Positions 42,442-49,920 of a stretch of DNA of 64,000 nt are shown in pieces. Each line of letters starts with the position of its first letter. Position 1 is the stretch's first letter. The translations under genes and the position numbers were made by a program. Origin of the DNA: Actinotalea solisilvae (lineage in GTDB: Bacteria > Actinomycetota > Actinomycetes > Actinomycetales > Cellulomonadaceae); assembly GCF_016464425.1 (NCBI RefSeq), contig NZ_JADDKQ010000001.1:310001-374000 (forward strand), read 5' to 3'. Below the pieces are notes generated by a model that did not search any database, was not told the DNA's origin, and saw only the letters and a list, made by a program, of their open reading frames with translations.

Positions 42442-43722
42442 TCAGCCGACCTCACCGAACTCCGACTTGGAGAAGGTGTAGGTGTTGTCCTCGCCGAACT
42501 GGTAGACGCCGATGTACGCGGACGACGGGTCGTTGTCCTCGTTGAACGGGCCCACGCCGGACTGCGCCTCGTAGTCGATGTCCTCGCCGGCCTCGATGAG
42601 CTCGACGCACTCGGCGAAGGTGGCGCACTTCTCGCCACCGTCGGCACCCGAGACGGCCGCCATGTTCTCCTGGATGGTCGGACCGTCCGTCGCGCCGCCC
42701 TTGATGGCCGCGAGGGCCGCCAGGACGGTCGCGTCGTAGGACTCGGCCGCGTAGGAGAAGTCCTGCAGGTCGGGGTTGACCTCGAGGAGCCGACCCTGGA
42801 ACTCGTCGCTCGGGAACGCGCCCGGGAGCGTGCCCTGGGCGCCGGTGAGCAGGCCGGGGTCGAAGGTGTCCGCGAAGTTCTGCAGGTTGCCGTCGACGAG
42901 GTAGACCTTCGACATGTCGAAGCCCTGCGTCGCGAGCTCCGGCAGGATGAGCGGCGTCTGGTCCGTGAACGCGATCACGGCGATCGCGTCCGGGCTCGTC
43001 GCGAGCGCGGTCGACACGATGGAGTTGAAGTTCTGCTCCGTCGGGTCGAACTCCTCGCCCTCGCCGCCGTAGACCAGCGTCGCACCGGCCTCCTCGACGA
43101 CGCCCTGGACGACGTTGCGCAGGCTGATGCCGTAGTCGTCGTTGAAGACGAGCACGCCGACGTTCGTCGCACCGTCACCGAGGATGAGGTTGGCGAGCGC
43201 CGAGCCCTGGACCGTGTCCGGCGGGGCCGTGCGGAAGTAGAACGGGTCGTAGCCCGAGAGGTCGGTCGCCGTGTTGGCCGGCGAGATCTGGACGATCTCC
43301 GCTCCCGTGACGTCGTCGATGACGTTGCGGGTGACCGACGAGGACGCTGCGCCGATGATCACGGACACGTCCTGGCTGATGAGGTCGGTGACCGACTGCG
43401 TGGCGACCTCGGCGTGCTCCGCGTCGGAGGAGTCCGTGTGGACCACCTCGACGTCGGCACCGAGGACGCCGCCGGCCTCGTTGATCTCCTGGACTGCGAG
43501 GTCGACACCGGCGATCTCGGGGGGGCCGAGCTGCGCGAGCGAACCGGTCTGCGGCAGGAGCGTGCCGATGATCAGCGGGCTGCTGCTGCTCTCGCCCGAG
43601 TCGCCACCGGTGTCCTCGCCGCCGTCGCCCGTCTCCTCGCCGCCGCCGGAGCAGGCGGTGAGCACGAGGGCGACAGCACCGGCCAGCGCAGCCGCGCGGA
43701 CCGCGTAGGTGGATCTCTTCAT
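42442..43722 (-). CDS. livK: Branched-chain amino acid-type ABC substrate-binding lipoprotein
   Basis: The periplasmic-type binding protein (Peripla_BP_6 family) for the Liv importer. The ATG at 43722 has GGGAG 7 nt upstream, and the 426-residue product has a lipobox LTAC followed by a Gly/Glu/Asp/Ser linker. The mature fold starts PLIIGTLLPQTGSLAQLGPP and contains VVHTDSSDAEHAEVA and VIIGAASSSVTRNV, typical of the family. It faces livHMGF, is transcribed alone and shares an upstream 12-mer with livH. The true ligand could be another amino acid or an amide. Confidence 0.9.
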   Translation of the reverse strand: MKRSTYAVRAAALAGAVALVLTACSGGGEETGDGGEDTGGDSGESSSSPLIIGTLLPQTGSLAQLGPPEIAGVDLAVQEINEAGGVLGADVEVVHTDSSDAEHAEVATQSVTDLISQDVSVIIGAASSSVTRNVIDDVTGAEIVQISPANTATDLSGYDPFYFRTAPPDTVQGSALANLILGDGATNVGVLVFNDDYGISLRNVVQGVVEEAGATLVYGGEGEEFDPTEQNFNSIVSTALATSPDAIAVIAFTDQTPLILPELATQGFDMSKVYLVDGNLQNFADTFDPGLLTGAQGTLPGAFPSDEFQGRLLEVNPDLQDFSYAAESYDATVLAALAAIKGGATDGPTIQENMAAVSGADGGEKCATFAECVELIEAGEDIDYEAQSGVGPFNEDNDPSSAYIGVYQFGEDNTYTFSKSEFGEVG

Positions 43723-43813
43723 ACGGAGCTCCCTTGTCGTGAGCACGAGTTCTCCCGCACCGACCGTGGGGACGCCCGGTGCGGGACTGTGCTCGGAAAG
43801 GTACCCCGGATGT

Positions 43814-43825
43814 GTGTCCGTAGTG
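43814..43825 (+). promoter_or_regulatory. Shared liv motif upstream of livK
   Basis: GTGTCCGTAGTG differs from the livH copy at one position. It is within a TGTC-N8-GACA dyad (43815-43830), 92-108 nt upstream of the livK ATG, and on the opposite strand relative to livK transcription. Confidence 0.5.
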
Positions 43826-43925
43826 TGACATGCGACATACCAGGCGCGGTCGTTGCAGAGTTGTGACCAACGTCCTGACCTGCGCCTGCACCTGCTGCGG
43901 CACCAGGACGGGCCCGGACGCACGG

Positions 43926-43961
43926 CCGCCCCGGCCGCGCGCATGGTCGCGGCCGGGGCGG
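43926..43961 (-). terminator. Terminator after the ANTAR regulator gene
   Basis: A perfect 14-bp repeat (CCGCCCCGGCCGCG / CGCGGCCGGGGCGG) with an 8-nt loop, 12 nt after the stop of the ANTAR response regulator gene. Confidence 0.8.
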
Positions 43962-43972
43962 TGCGGGGTCGG

Positions 43973-44641
43973 TCAGGAGCCGGAGCCGCCGACCTGCTCG
44001 ATCACGGCGTCGGCGACCTCGCGCATCGTGAGGCGGCGGTCCATCGACGTCTTCTGGATCCAGCGGAACGACTCGGGCTCGGTCAGGCCCATCTTGGTCA
44101 TGAGCAGGCCCTTGGCGCGGTCCACGCGCTTGCGTGTCTCGAAGCGGTCCGCGAGGTCCGCGACCTCGGCCTCGAGCGCGCTGATCTGGCTGTAGCGCGA
44201 GATCGCGATCTCGACCGCCGGGAGCAGGTCCGCGGGCGTGAAGGGCTTGATGACGTAGGCCATGGCGCCTGCGTCGCGCGCACGCTCGACGAGCTCGGTC
44301 TGCGAGAACGCGGTCAGCAGCACGACGGGCGCCGCGTGCTCCTTGCCGATCTTCTCCGCGGCGCTGATGCCGTCCATCACGGGCATCTTCACGTCCATGA
44401 CGACGATGTCGGGGCGCAGCTCGACCGCGAGCTTCACCGCCGTCTCGCCGTCGCCCGCCTCGCCGACGACGTCGAAGCCCGCCTCGCGGAGCGTCTCGAC
44501 GACGTCCATGCGGATGAGGGCCTCGTCCTCGGCGACGACGGCGCGTCGCGCGGGCCTGGCGCCGGACGCGTCGGGAGCCGGTCCAGGACCCCCCACCGGC
44601 AGGTCGAGGTCAGGGGTCTGCGGCGCGTCACTCTCGGTCAC
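43973..44641 (-). CDS. pdtaR: ANTAR-domain response regulator (PdtaR-like)
   Basis: The 222-residue protein has a receiver domain (VVAEDEALIRMDVVETL, phospho-acceptor Asp in DIVVMDVKMP, Lys in YVIKPF) and a C-terminal ANTAR RNA-binding domain (ETRKRVDRAKGLLMTKM, GLTEPESFRWIQKTSMD). Such proteins bind paired-hairpin RNAs and block termination when phosphorylated. In mycobacteria the kinase is PdtaS, encoded elsewhere. A Pro-rich lead of 30 residues precedes the receiver domain. The start is GTG at 44641, with TAGGCT 6 nt upstream. No ANTAR target hairpin pair was recognised in the window. Confidence 0.9.
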   Translation of the reverse strand: MTESDAPQTPDLDLPVGGPGPAPDASGARPARRAVVAEDEALIRMDVVETLREAGFDVVGEAGDGETAVKLAVELRPDIVVMDVKMPVMDGISAAEKIGKEHAAPVVLLTAFSQTELVERARDAGAMAYVIKPFTPADLLPAVEIAISRYSQISALEAEVADLADRFETRKRVDRAKGLLMTKMGLTEPESFRWIQKTSMDRRLTMREVADAVIEQVGGSGS

Positions 44642-44729
44642 GGCGCTAGCCTAGTGGAGTCGGCACCGCCGTCAGCCCTCCGGCCGCCGGTGGGTCGACC
44701 TCGGCCGACGCGCGGCCCCGGGCCGCGGT

Positions 44730-44803
44730 GCCCCGATAGCCCAACCGGCAGAGGCGTTCGGCTCAAACCCGATCCAGTGTGGGTTCGAATCCCACTCGGG
44801 GCA
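44730..44803 (+). tRNA. tRNA with CAA (leucine) anticodon, short variable loop
   Basis: A 74-nt cloverleaf. The acceptor stem GCCCCGA/TCGGGGC has 7 pairs. The D-arm keeps G18G19, the T-arm GTGGG/CCCAC closes the loop TTCGAAT, and the anticodon loop CTCAAAC gives anticodon CAA. The anticodon stem has four good pairs and one U-U. The discriminator is A and CCA is not encoded. The variable loop is only five nt, whereas tRNA-Leu is class II with a long variable arm. The structure is convincing but the charging identity is uncertain. Confidence 0.8.
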
Positions 44804-44890
44804 CAGCGTTGTCGCCGTCCGTGCCTTCACCGAACCCGGGGCGGTTCACCGCCGCCGTAGAGCAACCGAGTGCTTGCACCACAGGCCCGA

Positions 44891-45232
44891 CTACCTGGCG
44901 ATGGCTCTCGAGGTGGGCGTGGCGGGCAGAGGCCGGGCCGTCGCGCGCAGCACCGGGACAGCGTTGGCGACGCTCCGGCGCACCGTCTCCAGCGTGGTGG
45001 GCCCCAGTGAGCACTCCAAGGTGATCTGTGCTGTCTCGTCGGGCGTCGTGTCGTACTGCAGGTGATGGACGAGGACCCGGCGCGAGTGCAGGACCGAGAG
45101 GACTCTGAGGAGCCCCGCGGTGCCCTGGCTCGCGGCGAGGTGGATGACGAGCTCATCGGAGGGCACGTCGTACGCGCGGTCGCCGGCCGCACGCACGGCC
45201 TGCTCCCCGGCTCCAGCCGGGCGCCGTGCCAC
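44891..45232 (-). CDS. Small ACT-domain-like protein
   Basis: The 113-residue product begins at GTG 45232, 5 nt after the ABC ATPase stop. After a basic lead it shows one beta-alpha-beta pattern, LVIHLAAS, GLLRVLSVLHSRRVLVHHLQYD, QITLECSL and TLETVRRSVANAVPVLRA. This resembles the regulatory small subunit of acetolactate synthase (IlvM/IlvH), where ACT domains bind amino acids. No large subunit gene is nearby. It is last in the ABC operon, so it might be a ligand sensor for that system, but this is weak. Confidence 0.5.
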   Translation of the reverse strand: MARRPAGAGEQAVRAAGDRAYDVPSDELVIHLAASQGTAGLLRVLSVLHSRRVLVHHLQYDTTPDETAQITLECSLGPTTLETVRRSVANAVPVLRATARPLPATPTSRAIAR

Positions 45233-45237
45233 CGCGG

Positions 45238-45927
45238 TCAGGCGTGAGCGGAGTCGAGGACCGACGCGGCGCGGCCGTCGCGCATCTGGACGACGGCGTC
45301 CGCCGTCTCGAGGTGGTCGTGGTCGTGGGTGACCAGGACGGTGGCAGTACCTCGTGCCCGGGTCAGTGAGGCGATCAGGTCCAGGACGGCGGCGCCCCGT
45401 TCCTGGTCCAGGGCGCTGGTCGGTTCGTCGACGAGGAGGACCTCGGGGTTGTTCATCAGCGCCCGGGCGATGTTGACCCGCTGGCGCTGGCCCCCGGAGA
45501 GCTGGTGCGGTCGCCGGTCGGCTTCCTTCTCCAGACCGACGGCGGCGAGGAGCTCGCGGGCCCGGTCCCGTACCGCGGACGGTGTGGTGCCGTCGATGTG
45601 AGCCATGACCTGCAGCTGCTCGACAGCGGTGAGTGATCCGAGGAGGTTGGGCTGCTGGAACACGATGCCGATCAGGGTCCGGCGCAGCCTGGTGAGGGCG
45701 TCACGGTCGAGGTCCGCGGTGGGGGTGCCGGCGACGGTCACCGCGCCCTGGTCGGGGCGGATGAGGGTCGCAGCGACGGCCAGGAGGCTGGACTTGCCGG
45801 ACCCGGACGGGCCCACGACAGCGGTGACCGTCCCGCTGGGCACCGTGAGGGTCACGTGGTCGAGGGCGACGAGGCGCCCCGCGCCATCGGGGTAGGTGAG
45901 GGTGATGTCGGTCAGGTGCAGGCTCAT
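45238..45927 (-). CDS. ABC transporter ATP-binding protein (MacB/LolD type)
   Basis: The 229-residue ATPase has Walker A GPSGSGKSS, Q-loop region FQQPNLLGSLTAVEQL, signature LSGGQRQRVNIA and Walker B VLLVDEPTSALD. The sequence places it with MacB/LolD/YknY ATPases that drive mechanotransmission permeases. It overlaps the upstream permease gene by ATGA. Divergent from these genes is a two-component pair that may regulate them. Confidence 0.93.
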   Translation of the reverse strand: MSLHLTDITLTYPDGAGRLVALDHVTLTVPSGTVTAVVGPSGSGKSSLLAVAATLIRPDQGAVTVAGTPTADLDRDALTRLRRTLIGIVFQQPNLLGSLTAVEQLQVMAHIDGTTPSAVRDRARELLAAVGLEKEADRRPHQLSGGQRQRVNIARALMNNPEVLLVDEPTSALDQERGAAVLDLIASLTRARGTATVLVTHDHDHLETADAVVQMRDGRAASVLDSAHA

Positions 45928-47021
45928 CGGGCACTCCCAAGCGCGGTCAGGGGATCGACGGAGGTGATCTGGCGGATGGACAGGGCGGCGCCGGCGGCGC
46001 CGAGGACGACCATCACGGCGGCTGGGAGCAGCACGGTGGCGGGGTCCAGCACGAAGGGCACCGAACCTTGGACGAGCCCGCCCAGCCCGGCGGCGGTGGC
46101 CGTTCCCAAGGCGGTGCCCAGGACGAGCAGCACCACCGCCTGACCGAGGGCGTCCCGCAGCAGGTAGCGGGTGGAGGCACCGAGCGCCTTGAGGACGGCG
46201 ACGTCGCCGGAGCGCTGGATCGTCCAGACCATGAAGAACGCTCCGATGACCAGCGCGGAGATCGCGAACAGGAACCCGCGCATGAGCTGTAGGGAGCCGT
46301 TCTCCTCGCTGAACGACCCGATCGCCGACGCCGTGGCACCCAGCGGGAGGGTCTGCGTGCCGAGCCGGTCGTCGGTGGCGGCCAGCTCCGCGCCGTCGAG
46401 ATCGATCGCGATCAGGGCCACGACGGTGGCGACCTGCGTGCTCGGGTCATCAGCGCGCAGGAGCGGCTGGGTGTCGGTGAGGTCGGCCCACACCACCGGG
46501 GTATGGCTGTAGGAGCCCTCCCCAGCCACGGCTCCGACCACCAGATCGTTGCCCGCGACGACCACGATGTCACCGGCCTGGGCGTCGAGAGCCTCGGCGG
46601 CGCCTGCCGAGAGCACGACGGTCCCTGCCTCGAGGGCCGCGCCGACCTCTGTCTGCGGCAGCAGGGGTGAACCCGGGCGCACACCGAAGACCGACACGGC
46701 GGCCGTCCGCTCCTGGTGCTCGACGCGGGTGGTCGCGATCGCCAGCGGCTCGGCCGCCTCCACACCGGGCACCTGGGCCCACTGCTCCCACGTCTCGGCC
46801 TCGAGGGTGGAGTCGGAGAACGACACGTCGCCGTCCTCCGGCGGGGCGGCGAAGGCCAGGTGGTCGGCCGGCAGATCCAGGACGGCTGAGGTGTTCTCCC
46901 TACCAAGGCCGGCCGTCAGGCCCGAGAGCATGACGACGAGCATGGTGATCAGGATGATCACCACACCCATGAGCGTGAACCGGCCCCGCGCGAAGCGCAG
47001 GTCTCTCCAGGCGACGAACAC
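45924..47021 (-). CDS. FtsX-like ABC transporter permease
   Basis: The 365-residue protein has one N-terminal helix (about 15-40), a large extracytoplasmic domain of about 200 residues (MacB-PCD-like) and three C-terminal helices. The motif GDVAVLKALGASTRYLL lies before the second helix, typical of FtsX/MacB permeases. Such systems export peptides or release lipoproteins, or serve as bacitracin-type resistance sensors. A single permease of this size would act as a dimer. Confidence 0.9.
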   Translation of the reverse strand: MFVAWRDLRFARGRFTLMGVVIILITMLVVMLSGLTAGLGRENTSAVLDLPADHLAFAAPPEDGDVSFSDSTLEAETWEQWAQVPGVEAAEPLAIATTRVEHQERTAAVSVFGVRPGSPLLPQTEVGAALEAGTVVLSAGAAEALDAQAGDIVVVAGNDLVVGAVAGEGSYSHTPVVWADLTDTQPLLRADDPSTQVATVVALIAIDLDGAELAATDDRLGTQTLPLGATASAIGSFSEENGSLQLMRGFLFAISALVIGAFFMVWTIQRSGDVAVLKALGASTRYLLRDALGQAVVLLVLGTALGTATAAGLGGLVQGSVPFVLDPATVLLPAAVMVVLGAAGAALSIRQITSVDPLTALGSAR

Positions 47022-47129
47022 GTCGCGTCCCTTCTGTCTGCGGTGACGACCGGCAGGTCGACTCCCTCAGCGTGCGCCGCACGGAGCTGCCACCGCATCG
47101 CGCACCAGAGGGCTCCTGCGACGCCACAG

Positions 47130-47158
47130 GGTTGAGGGTCCGCTCAACCTTTTGAGCG
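47130..47158. promoter_or_regulatory. Overlapping dyads between ABC permease and kinase genes
   Basis: GGTTGAG-N6-CTCAACC (47130-47149) overlaps CGCTCAA-N4-TTGAGCG (47141-47158). Three TTGAG/CTCAA half-sites alternate in orientation. The place, in the divergent promoter region, fits an operator for the NarL-type regulator encoded at 48437. The first dyad followed by TTTT could also act as a terminator. Confidence 0.5.
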
Positions 47159-47196
47159 ATGGCCCCGGCTCGAGCGCGACCTACGCTGGAGCGGAC

Positions 47197-48453
47197 GTGA
47201 ACCCCCTCGACCCGACCTCGCTGTCACCCGTGCTGCGTACGCTGCGCTGGCTCCTGCATGCCTTGATCGGGGTACTCCTGCTTGTCGTGGTCGTGCGTGC
47301 CGTGCGCCTGACGGGCAGCAGCCCTTCCCTCGAGATCGTGTGGGCCGCTGCGGCGACGGCCGTGATCTACACGGCCGGGGCGCTGGTGCCGGTGGTCAAA
47401 CGGTCCGCCCACGCGGCCGTCGTGTGGCTGGCGGTGCTGCTCGCCGCCTGGCTCTGGCTAGTGATCTTGACCCCGGACGCTGTGTGGCTCGCCTTCCCCC
47501 TGTTCTTCCTCGAGCTCCACCTGGCCGGCCGCTGGGGCCTACCGGCGGTGGTCGTGACGACCCTGGTCGCGGTCGGCGGGTCGGCTTGGCACGCTGACGG
47601 CCCGCAGATGGGCGGCCTCCTGGGCCCGGTCATCGGCGCGGCGGTCGTCGTGGCCACGGTGCGGGGGTACGAGGCGCTGCACCGCGAGAGCGAGCGGCGC
47701 CGGCTCCTGATCTCCGAGCTGACCGCTACGCGCAACGACCTCGCTCATGCGGAGCGCGCCGCCGGTGTTCTCGCCGAGAGAGAGCGCCTCGCCCGGGAGA
47801 TCCACGACACCCTGGCTCAAGGGCTGTCCAGCATCCAGCTGCTCCTGCGGGCGGCGGAGCGCACCATCGGCACCGACCCCGACACCGCTCGCCATCAGGT
47901 CGTCACCGCCCGCGAGGCGGCAGTGGCGAACCTGGCCGAGGCGCGCCGCTTCGTCCACGACTGGGCGCCACCGGACCTGGAGTCCGGCTCGCTGCGCCAC
48001 GCCCTGGAACAGCTCGCCCAACGCACGACGGCGAGCAGCAGCATCACCGTGGACCTCACCGTCTCGGGCACCGCCGTGCCGCTGCCCACCGGGCACGAGG
48101 TCGCCCTCCTGCGGATCGCCCAGCAGGCCGTCGCGAACGCGATCCAGCACGCCGACGCACGCCGCATCCACCTCACGCTCAGCTACATGGACACCGAGAT
48201 CGTCCTCGATGCCGTCGACGACGGACGCGGCTTCGACGGCACGGACAGGAGTGATCGCACCACTGTCGGCAACCGGGCCGGGTCGACCACGCACCACTAC
48301 ACCCACGGCCCGCGGGGCTTCGGGCTGGCAGCGATGCGTGCCCGCGCCGCTGCCCTGAACGGGACCCTCGCGATCGAGTCCGCACCAGGGCACGGAACCG
48401 CCGTGGCCGTGACCCTTCCCCTCTCGGCGAGCGGCCATGACCGCCGAGGCTGA
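47197..48453 (+). CDS. Membrane sensor histidine kinase (NarL/DesK-type, HisKA_3)
   Basis: From the GTG at 47197 the protein has 418 residues: about five N-terminal membrane helices (residues 15-160), a short coiled segment, the HisKA_3 dimerisation motif REIHDTLAQGLSSIQLLL with the phospho-accepting His, and an HATPase with DDGRGFDG and GPRGFGLAAMRARA. A TTG at 47152 is in frame but overlaps the dyads, and TACGCT at 47182-47187 points to transcription starting near the GTG. Its partner regulator overlaps it by 17 nt. Confidence 0.9.
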   Translation: MNPLDPTSLSPVLRTLRWLLHALIGVLLLVVVVRAVRLTGSSPSLEIVWAAAATAVIYTAGALVPVVKRSAHAAVVWLAVLLAAWLWLVILTPDAVWLAFPLFFLELHLAGRWGLPAVVVTTLVAVGGSAWHADGPQMGGLLGPVIGAAVVVATVRGYEALHRESERRRLLISELTATRNDLAHAERAAGVLAERERLAREIHDTLAQGLSSIQLLLRAAERTIGTDPDTARHQVVTAREAAVANLAEARRFVHDWAPPDLESGSLRHALEQLAQRTTASSSITVDLTVSGTAVPLPTGHEVALLRIAQQAVANAIQHADARRIHLTLSYMDTEIVLDAVDDGRGFDGTDRSDRTTVGNRAGSTTHHYTHGPRGFGLAAMRARAAALNGTLAIESAPGHGTAVAVTLPLSASGHDRRG

Positions 48454-49075
48454 CGTCCGCATCGTGATCGCCGACGATCACCCCATCGTCCGGGCCGGGC
48501 TGCGCGCCGTGCTGCAGACCGAGCCCGGCTTCGTCGTCGTCGCGGAATGCTCCACCGCCGAGCAGGCAGTCCAGCGCTGCGCCCAGGGGGACGCCGACGT
48601 CGTGCTCATGGACCTGCAGTTCGGGGCCGGCATGGGCGGCGCCGCGGCGACTGCCGCCATCACCCAGACGACCGGCGGTCCCCGGGTGGTCATCCTCACC
48701 ACCTACGACTCCGACGCCGACGTCATGGCCGCGATCGACGCAGGCGCCTCCGGATACCTGCTCAAGGACGCACCACCGGAGGAGCTGGCCATCGCGGTCC
48801 GCACCGCTGCAGCAGGCGGGTCAGCCCTCGCGCCCACGATCGCCACCAGACTGCTCGAACGCCTCCGCGCTCCAGGGGTCGGACTCAGCCCCCGCGAGCT
48901 CGAAGTGCTCCAGCTCGTCGCCGAAGGACTGTCCAACCAGCAGATCAGCCAACGCCTCTTCCTCAGCCAAGCGACCATCAAGACCCACCTGGCCCACGTC
49001 TACGCCAAGCTCGACGTCGACTCACGCAGCGCAGCCGTCGCCACCGCAACCAAGCGCGGCATCCTGCGCCGCTGA
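48437..49075 (+). CDS. NarL/LuxR-family response regulator
   Basis: The 212-residue protein has a receiver domain (IVIADDHPIVRAGL, phospho-acceptor Asp in VVLMDLQF, Lys in YLLKDAPP) and a LuxR-type HTH (LSPRELEVLQLVAEGLSNQQI, then TIKTHLAHVYAKLDV). It pairs with the overlapping kinase, and the likely targets are the divergent ABC genes through the TTGAG half-sites. Confidence 0.93.
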   Translation: MTAEADVRIVIADDHPIVRAGLRAVLQTEPGFVVVAECSTAEQAVQRCAQGDADVVLMDLQFGAGMGGAAATAAITQTTGGPRVVILTTYDSDADVMAAIDAGASGYLLKDAPPEELAIAVRTAAAGGSALAPTIATRLLERLRAPGVGLSPRELEVLQLVAEGLSNQQISQRLFLSQATIKTHLAHVYAKLDVDSRSAAVATATKRGILRR

Positions 49076-49084
49076 TACCGGTAC

Positions 49085-49463
49085 GTCACGCCAGTCGGTC
49101 TGCCAGCCCGCCACTCATGCTCATCGGCGCCGGAGGCAGCACTGGCCACCAGGCGGCCACGACGACCGCCCGCGCGCTCTCGTCGAACGCGAAGCTCGGA
49201 CCGCCACCCTCGGCACCGTCCTCGGCCTGGTCGGGCTCGCGATCGCATCGCTGATCCACGGTGCATCCGTCGGTGCTGTCATCGGGCTCACGCTGCTGGC
49301 GGACTGCACGTTGGCTGCCACGGTCGCCGGCGCCGTGCCGCTCCCCGCGACGGCCTTGCGCGCCGACACAGCCGGGTTCTCCAACCTCCTCATCACGACG
49401 TTCGTCGACGCGACCGGGCTGATCATCTCCCTCCTGGTCGCCCGCCTCGTCCTGATCGAGTGA
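49085..49463 (+). pseudogene. Frameshifted remnant of an MgtE-type Mg2+ transporter
   Basis: Two frames together give the C-terminal membrane part of MgtE. One frame gives LMLIGAGGSTGHQAATTTAR, equivalent to the family GGNAGTQA segment. After a shift near 49175-49185 the other frame gives VEREARTATLGTVLGLVGLA, GLTLLADCTLAATVAGAVPL and FSNLLITTFVDATGLIISLL to a stop at 49461. The cytosolic N and CBS domains are missing. No start is apparent. It is a degraded 3' fragment. Confidence 0.75.
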
Positions 49464-49920
49464 GCTCTGCCGCACACCGGGGGCGAGGCCACTCCCAGTC
49501 CCTGGACGGAGGGGTCACACCTTGATGTTGACCTCAACTCCTCCCTGTTCGTGAGCCGTGCTCACACGGAGCGCGGCGGACCGGACGGGACGGTGATCGT
49601 CATGCGGACTCCTCGTCCTGCCGGTCCGAGACCCCGAGTTCCACCCTCAGCCGCCACGAGCGGCCCCGCGCCGAGAGGCGCGCGTCGGCAGGACGCATGC
49701 ATCACCGGGGTCGTCGCGGGCGGGTGTCGCCAGGCCGACGCACCTGCGAGACGCCCCGTGCGCCGGACGACACCGTTGATGCGACGCCCCACGCCCAGGC
49801 GTCCGCCCGGGGCGCCCGGGGCGTCCGACCCTGGTTCCCCCCGCACGCCGACGCGAGCCTGGGGTCGGTGCCGCCCCTCCACCGGCTGGCCACGCCCAGG
49901 GATCGGCACCGGAGAGGTCG
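49464..49920. other. Non-coding stretch after the mgtE remnant
   Basis: No convincing gene is seen. It holds the small dyads GTTGA-CC-TCAAC (49527-49538), with TTGACC inside it, and GTGAGC-CGT-GCTCAC (49551-49565). The last 13 nt carry GGAGAGG before the FG-GAP-like gene. The minus-strand open frame at 49562-49990 has no family resemblance. Confidence 0.6.

Noticed and set aside
44779..44803. Possible attachment site at the tRNA 3' end
   Set aside because: No second copy of the 3' end was seen by eye at the right edge of the block, and there is no integrase, so no att pair can be claimed.
47130..47153. Rho-independent terminator (stem plus TTTT)
   Set aside because: The stem is 7 bp with only four T, lies in a divergent promoter region with no gene ending there, and overlaps a second dyad; an operator explains it better.
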